Notes under the pieces: model-generated
Seen by the model: the letters and a program-made list of their open reading frames with translations, nothing else
What the model was told of the DNA's origin: nothing
Database searches by the model: none
DNA from: Clostridia bacterium
GTDB lineage: Bacteria > Bacillota > Clostridia > UMGS1810
DNA: 16,896 bases
Direction: 5' to 3'
Assembly (NCBI GenBank): GCA_017503945.1
Contig: JAFVSB010000146.1
Location: forward strand, 1-16,896
Program-made: the position numbers and the translations under genes
Part shown: piece by piece, positions 7,201-13,111 of the stretch
Numbering within the stretch: the first letter of the stretch is position 1
Layout of the letters: every line of letters begins with the position of its first letter

Positions 7201-7282
7201 AACTAAGCGATGGGAACCCGTGTTTCGGGGTGAGAGGGAAAAATTGATTTCCGACCGTGCGGAGTAATTCAACTTCGTAGTT
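7201..7282 (+). ncRNA. Second, TPP-riboswitch-like element lacking the P4 5' strand
   Basis: This stretch aligns collinearly with the canonical TPP riboswitch just upstream: GGGA (7212-7215), TGAGAGG (7231-7237), CCGACC (7251-7256), GCGGA with TAAT (7259-7268) and TTCGTAG (7274-7280). The distance from TGAGA to GACC is 22 nt in both. What corresponds to 7055-7064 of the first element, including most of the universally conserved ACCTGAT, is missing. It can still fold: P1 7201-7205/7278-7282, P3 7217-7220/7226-7229, a P3a-like hairpin 7237-7241/7248-7252 and a P5-like hairpin 7260-7264/7273-7277. UUUCCG (7248-7253) could instead pair with CGGAAA (7294-7299) at the thiW ribosome site. It is either a decayed tandem duplicate or a variant aptamer with changed ligand preference. 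Confidence 0.6.
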
Positions 7283-7310
7283 TATATTAATTACGGAAAG
7301 AGGAAAACAA

Positions 7311-8045
7311 ATGAATAATTCAAAAGGTCTGTTAAAGCTTGTAGTGCTTTCAATGCTCACAGCGCTGGGTGTAGTCATTTCGCCCATACTCAGGTTTGAG
7401 GGAATGTGCCCAATGGCTCATTTTATCAACATAATATGCTCGGTGCTTCTGGGTCCGTGGTATTCACTCCTTTGTGCCACGCTCATTGGCATAATCCGCA
7501 TGGTTACAATGGGCATCCCGCCAATTGCTCTCACGGGTGCAATTTTTGGTGCATATTTGTCTGGTGTGTTTTACCGTATGTCCAAGGGCAAGATACTTTT
7601 TGCCGTTCTTGGCGAGATTGTTGGCACGGGCATCATAGGCGCAGTTCTTTCGTATCCTGTCATGACGGTATTTTGGGGCAAAGAAGGACTTAGCTGGCTG
7701 TTTTATGTGCCATCGTTTATCTGCGGCACTCTCATCGGCGGCAGCATTGCGTTTGTGTTTTTGCGCAGGCTCTCTAAAGCAGGTATACTGCCTAAGCTTC
7801 AGACCATGCTCTCATCCAAAAGCTATACCGACAATAGCGGTGTAATAAGTGATACTGTGTCTATTGCGGCACTTGGAGTAATTTGCTGGCTCGTTGTGGA
7901 GATTCTCACAGGCATCTTCAAAATGACATCTCCCGTGTGGTCATATGTATCATGGTCATTGCTTGCTATGTTTGTAGTTGCTGCTCTTGCATATTTTCAA
8001 TATCAACAAAGGAAGAAGAAAAATAATGAAATCAGACACAATTAA
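7311..8045 (+). CDS. thiW: ThiW-like ECF transporter S component, with C-terminal extension
   Basis: ThiW proteins are substrate-binding membrane subunits of energy-coupling-factor (ECF) transporters, predicted by genome context to bring in the thiazole precursor of thiamin. This 244-residue protein is strongly hydrophobic. The first about 155 residues fit the family, with helices around 8-26, 38-60, 70-87, 95-120 and 130-150 and the segment RFEGMCPMAHFINIICSVLL that matches the conserved P-x-x-H-x-x-N region. Residues 181-202 and 207-230 add two more likely membrane helices and a lysine-rich tail, more than ThiW usually has. No ATPase or T component is nearby, so it should use a shared ECF module encoded elsewhere. 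AGAGG lies 7 nt before the ATG. Its end overlaps the thiM start by 20 bp. The neighbours thiM, thiE and thiD and the TPP riboswitch support the role. Confidence 0.85.
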   Translation: MNNSKGLLKLVVLSMLTALGVVISPILRFEGMCPMAHFINIICSVLLGPWYSLLCATLIGIIRMVTMGIPPIALTGAIFGAYLSGVFYRMSKGKILFAVLGEIVGTGIIGAVLSYPVMTVFWGKEGLSWLFYVPSFICGTLIGGSIAFVFLRRLSKAGILPKLQTMLSSKSYTDNSGVISDTVSIAALGVICWLVVEILTGIFKMTSPVWSYVSWSLLAMFVVAALAYFQYQQRKKKNNEIRHN

Positions 8046-8841
8046 TCACATAAGACACACAGTTGTCTGCAAAAATCCACTCATACACTGTATCACCAAT
8101 CCCATTTCCATAACTGCGTGTGCCAATGCGATTTTGTCAGTGGGTGGCAGGCCTATAATGGCGGAGCACCCAAGTGAGGTGGGGGAAATAACCACCACTG
8201 CCCATTCACTGTTGCTCAATCTTGGCAATATTACTGACGCGCGGATTAGCTCTATGGCTATATCTGCTGCCGCTGCAAGAGAAGAAAATATTCCCTTTGT
8301 GGTTGACATAGTGGGGGCGGCATGTTCAAGGCTGCGGCGCGATTATGCTCTCGCTCTGATAGACAGCTCAAAACCTGCGCTCATAAAGGGTAACTATGCC
8401 GAAATACACTCGCTTGCCAATCCCGACTACACCTCTTCGGGAGTAGATACCGACTCTTCAATTGCGCCATCTGCCATGATTGAGACTGCAGCAAAGCTTG
8501 CACGGCGCTATGATTGCACAATTCTTGCCAGCGGCAAAACCGATGTTATCACAGATGGCACAAAGCTGATATTGTCATATAACGGCACCCCTCAGCTCGC
8601 CCGCATCACAGGCACAGGCTGCATGCTTGGTGCGCTTTGCGCGGCATATCTGACCTCGGCAGATGCGCTCTTTGCATCTGCCTGTGCCTGCACTGTGCTT
8701 GGCATAAGCGGAGAGCTTGCATGCAGTGCCAAAGGCAACGGAAGCTTTGCGGTAAATCTTATGGATGCTTTGTCCACTATGTCAGACGAAAGCATCAATA
8801 TCAATATGAAGCTGGAGGAACACTGCCTTGAAAACATTTGA
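8026..8841 (+). CDS. thiM: Hydroxyethylthiazole kinase
   Basis: ThiM phosphorylates 4-methyl-5-(2-hydroxyethyl)thiazole with ATP, making salvaged thiazole usable by ThiE. The protein (271 residues from the chosen start, normal length) has the family opening PLIHCITNPISI with ACANAILSVGG after it (18-41), PIMAEHPSEV (43-52), LLLNLGN (62-68), VVDIVGA (92-98) and the ATP-anion-hole/catalytic motif ITGTGCMLGA (194-203; Cys199). The frame is open further upstream into thiW, but the family begins at this ATG, which has AGGAAG about 10 nt before it; a 20-bp overlap with thiW suggests translational coupling. It overlaps thiE by 14 bp. Confidence 0.95.
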   Translation: MKSDTINHIRHTVVCKNPLIHCITNPISITACANAILSVGGRPIMAEHPSEVGEITTTAHSLLLNLGNITDARISSMAISAAAAREENIPFVVDIVGAACSRLRRDYALALIDSSKPALIKGNYAEIHSLANPDYTSSGVDTDSSIAPSAMIETAAKLARRYDCTILASGKTDVITDGTKLILSYNGTPQLARITGTGCMLGALCAAYLTSADALFASACACTVLGISGELACSAKGNGSFAVNLMDALSTMSDESININMKLEEHCLENI

Positions 8842-9463
8842 TACAAGCATTTATTTTATTACCGACTCTTCTGATTTTTCGGAGGAGGAATTTTTGCATA
8901 GGGTAGAAGCTGCCCTCAAAGGGGGAGTCACACTTTTGCAGCTTCGCGAAAAAGAGAAAAGCACAAGGGACTATATCCATCTTGCCTCCGAGGTGCTCAA
9001 GCTTTGCAGACAGTATGGCATACCTCTCATTATTGATGACCGCACAGATGTTGCACTGGCAGTCGGAGCCGATGGGGTGCACCTTGGTCAGAGCGATATG
9101 CCTGTCAGTGTTGCACGCAGGCTCATGGGTAACGGCAAAATAATAGGCGCAACTGCCAAAACTGTTGAGCAGGCTGTAGAGGCATACACATCAGGTGCCA
9201 ATTACCTTGGCGTGGGGGCAATTTATCCCACTACCACAAAGGTCAAAACTGTGCTCACATCAACCGATACTCTCAGAGCAATCTGCAATGCCGTGCCCAT
9301 CCCGGTAAATGCTATAGGCGGTCTCAACAAAGATAATATAAGCGTGCTTGGTGGCATTGATATTGCAGGGATATGCGTTGTATCGGCAATAATGAAAGCA
9401 GATGATGTCACCACAGCTGCAAAAGAGCTAAAGGCTGCATATCACAAGCTGACAAGGAGGTAA
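8828..9463 (+). CDS. thiE: Thiamin-phosphate synthase
   Basis: ThiE joins hydroxymethylpyrimidine diphosphate and thiazole phosphate to give thiamin phosphate. The 211-residue TIM-barrel protein has TLLQLREKE (35-43), IIDDRTDVALAVGADGVHLG (68-87) followed by QSD, IIGATAKT (105-112), YLGVGAIYPTTTK (126-138), PVNAIGGLN (159-167) and GICVVSAIM (181-189), all family landmarks. Translation appears to begin at TTG (8828-8830): GGAGG lies 9 nt ahead inside the end of thiM and the next in-frame ATG would remove the first strand of the barrel. The overlap with thiM and the 6-bp gap to thiD indicate one transcript. Confidence 0.95.
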   Translation: MKTFDTSIYFITDSSDFSEEEFLHRVEAALKGGVTLLQLREKEKSTRDYIHLASEVLKLCRQYGIPLIIDDRTDVALAVGADGVHLGQSDMPVSVARRLMGNGKIIGATAKTVEQAVEAYTSGANYLGVGAIYPTTTKVKTVLTSTDTLRAICNAVPIPVNAIGGLNKDNISVLGGIDIAGICVVSAIMKADDVTTAAKELKAAYHKLTRR

Positions 9464-9469
9464 TTTACA

Positions 9470-10252
9470 GTGTATACATCACTCACTATTGCAGGCTCCG
9501 ATTCGAGTGGCGGAGCAGGTATTCAGGCAGATATCAAGACTATGATGGCAAACGGAGTATATGCCATGAGTGCCATAACGGCCCTTACTGCACAAAACAC
9601 GCTTGGAGTAAGAAGCATTATGGAGGTTTCACCCAGTTTTTTAGCAGAGCAGATTGATGCAGTTTTTGAAGACATCAGACCTCACAGTGTAAAAACAGGC
9701 ATGATACCCACAGCTGAGCTTATTGACACAATTGCGCAAAGACTAAAGCTTCATCATGCCCAAAATGTGGTAGTTGACCCTGTAATGGTTGCCACAAGCG
9801 GCTCTGAATTAATGCACAAAGATGCGCTTGGCCGCCTCATAACCTCTCTTTTGCCACTAGCCATCCTTGTCACACCAAATATTGCCGAAGCAGAGCGTTT
9901 GGCATCTATGACCATACACACTGCCGATGATATGGAATCGGCAGCACAATGCATATTCAGCCAATGTGGCTGTGCAGTGCTTATAAAGGGTGGGCACTCA
10001 CTGTGCGATGCAAATGACTTTTTGTATGCCGATGGCAAAGGTGAGTGGTTTTGCGGCAAGAAAATAAACAACCCAAACACGCATGGCACAGGCTGCACGC
10101 TTTCGTCTGCCATTGCTTCAAACCTTGCAAAGGGCTATTCGCTTGCCGATTCCATATGTCGTGCCAAAGCATACATATCCGGTGCACTCAAATCTGGTCT
10201 GAATCTTGGAAAAGGCAGCGGGCCTTTGAACCACGGCTGGAATATAAAATAA
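9470..10252 (+). CDS. thiD: Hydroxymethylpyrimidine / phosphomethylpyrimidine kinase
   Basis: ThiD phosphorylates hydroxymethylpyrimidine twice to the diphosphate used by ThiE. The 260-residue ribokinase-fold protein has the opening TIAGSDSSGGAGIQADIKT (6-24), VKTGMIP (74-80), VVVDPVMVATSG (100-111), LVTPNIAEAE (133-142) and the anion-hole motif HGTGCTLSSAIA (205-216; Cys209). The start is GTG at 9470-9472 with AAGGAGG 9 nt before it. It is the last gene of the operon; a hairpin terminator follows immediately. With thiW, thiM and thiE it completes a salvage set; no de novo genes such as thiC or thiG are in the window. Confidence 0.96.
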   Translation: MYTSLTIAGSDSSGGAGIQADIKTMMANGVYAMSAITALTAQNTLGVRSIMEVSPSFLAEQIDAVFEDIRPHSVKTGMIPTAELIDTIAQRLKLHHAQNVVVDPVMVATSGSELMHKDALGRLITSLLPLAILVTPNIAEAERLASMTIHTADDMESAAQCIFSQCGCAVLIKGGHSLCDANDFLYADGKGEWFCGKKINNPNTHGTGCTLSSAIASNLAKGYSLADSICRAKAYISGALKSGLNLGKGSGPLNHGWNIK

Positions 10253-10253
10253 T

Positions 10254-10300
10254 AAAAAAAGGACTGTAAATAAATCGCATGATTTTTTACAGTCCCTTTT
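10254..10300. terminator. Bidirectional terminator between thiD and copA
   Basis: 10261-10270 (GGACTGTAAA) pairs with 10286-10295 (10 bp). On the minus strand it is followed by seven T and more T-rich sequence, a strong terminator for copA; on the plus strand by CTTTT, weaker but adequate for thiD. It fills the 50-bp convergent gap. Confidence 0.88.
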
Positions 10301-10302
10301 GG

Positions 10303-10506
10303 TTATATCACTTTATAGCCTTGCTCTTCGATGATTGCTTTTATCACATCATCGCCGATTTCCTTTGTCGATGTAATCACTGCAGTTTTGGCTTCGTGGC
10401 TTGCTACCACATTTTGCACTCCGTCAATTTCTTCGAGCACTTTTTTCACTCTTGCCTCGCAGTGGGGGCACATCATACCTTCAATTTTAACTGTCTTTTC
10501 CATCAT
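10303..10506 (-). CDS. Possible internal in-frame product: free CopZ-like copper chaperone
   Basis: Within copA, codons for KKENT contain AAGGAG placed 6 nt before an ATG (10504-10506) that is in the same frame as copA. Initiation there would yield a 67-residue HMA protein, MMEKTVKIEG then MMCPHCEARV, the size and form of a stand-alone CopZ chaperone. The quality of the site, and its place exactly at the domain boundary, suggest either that two proteins are made from one gene or that a separate copZ was recently fused by loss of the copA stop codon. Expression is not shown by sequence alone. Confidence 0.45.
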   Translation of the reverse strand: MMEKTVKIEGMMCPHCEARVKKVLEEIDGVQNVVASHEAKTAVITSTKEIGDDVIKAIIEEQGYKVI

Positions 10507-12756
10507 TGTATTCTCCTTTTTAATTTTGTTTAGTTTCACCAGATTGAGTCTCAGCGCGTTGCTCACCACACAAAAGCTCGACAGGCTCATTGCTGCAGCT
10601 CCAAACATGGGATTCAGCTCCCAACCAAGAGTATGTATCCACACTCCTGCTGCAAGCGGGATTCCTATGATGTTGTAGCAAAATGCCCAGAAAAGATTTT
10701 GCTTTATGTTTGTTATGGTTTTTTTGCTAAGAAGTATTGCCGATGCCACATCGCTGATTGTGCTGCCTGTCACCACCACATCGGCGGCGTCAATGGCAAT
10801 ATCGGTGCCTGCACCAATCGCAATGCCCACATCAGCGCCCGTGAGGGCAGGGGCATCGTTGATGCCGTCGCCCACCATTGCCACCACGCCTGTGCTTTTA
10901 AGGCGGTTTATGACACCTGCTTTTTCGTTGGGCAGCACTCCTGCTATTATTTCGTCAACACCGCACTCTTTGCCAATGGCATTTGCGGTCTTTTGGTTGT
11001 CACCTGTGAGCATCATGGTTTTGATGCCCATATTTTTTATTCTTTCAATGGCCTCTATGCTGTCGGGCTTTAGTGAATCAGCCACTGCTATCACACCAAG
11101 CACTTTGGTGCCGCTTACAAAAATAAGAGGAGTTTTGCCCATGGCGGCAAGCTCATCGCACTTTTGCGCATCACCAGTTTCGATGGACGCATATTTTTTT
11201 ATATATTCCACGCTTCCGCCTCTGATGACTTCATCACCATGCTTTGCACACAAGCCGTTTCCGGGCACTATTTCAAAGTCTGTGATTTCAAAGCTTTCTA
11301 TATCATTTTTATTTGCATATTCAACAATTGCCTTTGAAAGCGGATGCTCGCTGAGCTTTTCAAGAGAATATGCCACCTGCATAAGCACATTGGCATCACC
11401 GGAACTTATCACATCGGTCACAACAGGAGTTCCGTTTGTAACAGTGCCTGTTTTGTCAAACACACACACATCTATTTTGCCTGTTTGCTCAAGACTCTCT
11501 GCTGTTTTAAACAAAATGCCGTTTTTTGCGCCGACTCCGCTTCCCACCATTATTGCCACAGGGGTTGCAAGTCCGAGTGCACATGGGCAGCTAATCACGA
11601 GCACCGAAATGCCCCTTGCAAGCGCAAAGCCTGCCGTTTTGCCAACCAAAAGCCACACCAACATGGTGACAAATGCTATAGCGAGCACACATGGCACAAA
11701 TATTCCCGACACCTTGTCGGCTATTTTTGCTATTGGTGCCTTACTGCCCGATGCTTCGCTCACCATTTTGATGATGGCAGCAAGTGAGGTTTCTTCGCCT
11801 ACCGCTGTCGCTTTGCATATGAGGTGACCGTATTTGTTGATGGTGGCAGCCGACACCTTGCTTCCTGCCTCTTTGTCAACAGGTATGCTCTCGCCGGTGA
11901 GTGCCGATTCGTCAACTGCGCTGGTGCCTTCTATCACTATTGCATCGGCGGCTATACTTTCGCCAGGCTTCACAGTGAATATGTCACCCACTATAAGCTC
12001 CGATGCATCAATCACCACTTCCTTGCCGTCTCTTATCACAGTTGCCTTTGTGGGAGCAAGCTCCATGAGGGATTTGAGCGCATTTGTGGTCTTTCCTTTT
12101 GAATATTGCTCGAGCATTTTGCCCACAGTGATTAGAGTGAGAATCATAGCAGCCGATTCAAAGTAAAATTCGTGCATATATTGCATCACGGCATCGGCAT
12201 TGCCTGAGTTCCGTGCACTGCTCATGGCAAACAGTGCAAATACACTATAGCCAAATGCAGCCGATGCACCAAGCGCCACAAGGGTGTCCATGTTTGGTGC
12301 GCGATGAACCAGACCTTTGAATCCGCTTATGAAAAATTTTTGGTTTATCACCATCACAATGGCTGTTAGTATAAGCTGAGCCATACCCATTGCCACATGA
12401 TCGCTTGCCAAAAAGTCGGGAAGCGGCCAGCCCCACATCATATGCCCCATAGATACATACATGAGCACTGCCAGAAATATTACTGATGCAACAAGGCGGG
12501 TTTTGAGTGAATCTGAAGCAGGTGGATTTTCAACTGTTGCAGCTTGTTTTTTAGCACCTGCCACCTTTGCTTGGTAGCCCGCATTTCGCACCGCGGCTAT
12601 GATTTGTGCCTCGGTGGCGCTGCCCTCGGTGGTCATAGAGTTAGTGAGCAGATTTACGCTGCACACATCCACTCCTTCGAGCGCTGACACTGCTTTTTCC
12701 ACTCTGGCGCTGCATGCGGCGCAGCTCATGCCGCTAATGTCAAATTTAGTTTTCAT
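10303..12756 (-). CDS. copA: Cu(I)-exporting P1B-type ATPase with N- and C-terminal metal-binding domains
   Basis: CopA pumps Cu(I) out of the cytosol using ATP. The 817-residue protein (from ATG 12754-12756) has an N-terminal HMA domain with GMSCAAC (Cys12, Cys15), eight likely membrane helices from residue 86 on, the actuator motif LTGES (286-290), the ion site CPC (390-392), DKTGT with the phosphorylated aspartate (434-438), the HP motif (471-472), GDNQKTA and GDGINDAP. TM7 CYN and TM8 MSLSS complete the Cu(I)-type signature. A second HMA domain (752-817, MMCPHC with Cys763 and Cys766) is fused at the C end. GGTGAT stands just ahead of the chosen ATG, which overlaps the stop of the preceding gene; an ATG two codons earlier is also possible. 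It is the last gene of an operon with an OPT transporter and a PqqD-like protein. No CsoR or CopY gene is in the window. Confidence 0.94.
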   Translation of the reverse strand: MKTKFDISGMSCAACSARVEKAVSALEGVDVCSVNLLTNSMTTEGSATEAQIIAAVRNAGYQAKVAGAKKQAATVENPPASDSLKTRLVASVIFLAVLMYVSMGHMMWGWPLPDFLASDHVAMGMAQLILTAIVMVINQKFFISGFKGLVHRAPNMDTLVALGASAAFGYSVFALFAMSSARNSGNADAVMQYMHEFYFESAAMILTLITVGKMLEQYSKGKTTNALKSLMELAPTKATVIRDGKEVVIDASELIVGDIFTVKPGESIAADAIVIEGTSAVDESALTGESIPVDKEAGSKVSAATINKYGHLICKATAVGEETSLAAIIKMVSEASGSKAPIAKIADKVSGIFVPCVLAIAFVTMLVWLLVGKTAGFALARGISVLVISCPCALGLATPVAIMVGSGVGAKNGILFKTAESLEQTGKIDVCVFDKTGTVTNGTPVVTDVISSGDANVLMQVAYSLEKLSEHPLSKAIVEYANKNDIESFEITDFEIVPGNGLCAKHGDEVIRGGSVEYIKKYASIETGDAQKCDELAAMGKTPLIFVSGTKVLGVIAVADSLKPDSIEAIERIKNMGIKTMMLTGDNQKTANAIGKECGVDEIIAGVLPNEKAGVINRLKSTGVVAMVGDGINDAPALTGADVGIAIGAGTDIAIDAADVVVTGSTISDVASAILLSKKTITNIKQNLFWAFCYNIIGIPLAAGVWIHTLGWELNPMFGAAAMSLSSFCVVSNALRLNLVKLNKIKKENTMMEKTVKIEGMMCPHCEARVKKVLEEIDGVQNVVASHEAKTAVITSTKEIGDDVIKAIIEEQGYKVI
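10512..10518 (-). promoter_or_regulatory. Internal Shine-Dalgarno site inside copA
   Basis: On the minus strand AAGGAGA precedes ATGATG by 5-6 nt and lies inside codons Lys-Lys-Glu-Asn-Thr of copA, just before the C-terminal HMA domain. It is better than the site at the copA start itself. Confidence 0.5.
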
Positions 12757-13108
12757 TTTCATCACCACGCATATCTTTTAGTGTTATAAAGCCGTAGCTT
12801 TCAAGAATCTGAAAATATTTTGCTAGTCTTTCATAGAGTGGGTGAGCTTTTTCCCCAAACTCTTCTTCAAGCTCTTTGCCTATAGTCCATATGTCTTTTA
12901 TGCCATCTATGATTGGCCACACAAAGCTGCCCGTCTCATCAAAATGAACATATGAAACCTTTGGCTTTTTAAAGAGAATCTGAGTAATTCGCTTCATCAC
13001 ACCCTTGTTTTTTATCTCAAGAGTCACAACACCGTTTTCATCTTTTTTCCATTTAATGTCTTTATTTTTTTCGGGGATTTTATCAAGATAGTTTTTCTGG
13101 CTTTTCAT
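12746..13108 (-). CDS. PqqD-family small protein
   Basis: This 120-residue soluble protein fits the PqqD family (winged-helix-like fold, also known as the RiPP recognition element): the core is YVHFDETGSFVWPIIDG (53-69) followed by an amphipathic helix GKELEEEFGEKA and a final strand-helix LESYGFITL (residues about 77-110). True PqqD presents a precursor peptide to a radical SAM enzyme. No PqqA, PqqE, radical SAM enzyme or precursor peptide is nearby, so that role is not supported; in this setting it may be an accessory protein of the transporter encoded before it, which is inference. It begins 3 bp after the OPT stop with a weak ribosome site, pointing to coupled translation, and its stop overlaps the copA start. 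Confidence 0.75.
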   Translation of the reverse strand: MKSQKNYLDKIPEKNKDIKWKKDENGVVTLEIKNKGVMKRITQILFKKPKVSYVHFDETGSFVWPIIDGIKDIWTIGKELEEEFGEKAHPLYERLAKYFQILESYGFITLKDMRGDENEN

Positions 13109-13111
13109 ATC

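Noticed and set aside
7174..7310. Second leader element as an FMN, THF or cobalamin riboswitch
   Set aside because: The GGGTGAGA...CCGACCG text is faintly like an FMN element, but the GCCCGCGA block is missing, THF and B12-box motifs are absent, and the collinear match to the TPP aptamer next door is far better.
7978..8025. Upstream extension of thiM
   Set aside because: The added residues come from the thiW coding region in another frame, lack similarity to ThiM, and the ATG at 8026 fits the family start.
10495..10520. Frameshift or sequencing error joining copA and copZ
   Set aside because: The reading frame is continuous through the junction without slippery sequence or stop, so fusion with internal start explains it without invoking an error.
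10706..11827. Long plus-strand open frame (373 codons) opposite copA
   Set aside because: It lies wholly antisense to a clear P-type ATPase with all catalytic motifs, has no recognisable domain, and its low-complexity Ser/Ala/Pro/Thr-rich product is what the complement of such a gene yields.
12746..13108. PQQ or RiPP biosynthesis locus around the PqqD-like gene
   Set aside because: No radical SAM enzyme, precursor peptide or other maturation gene is present on either side, so only an orphan PqqD-fold protein can be claimed.
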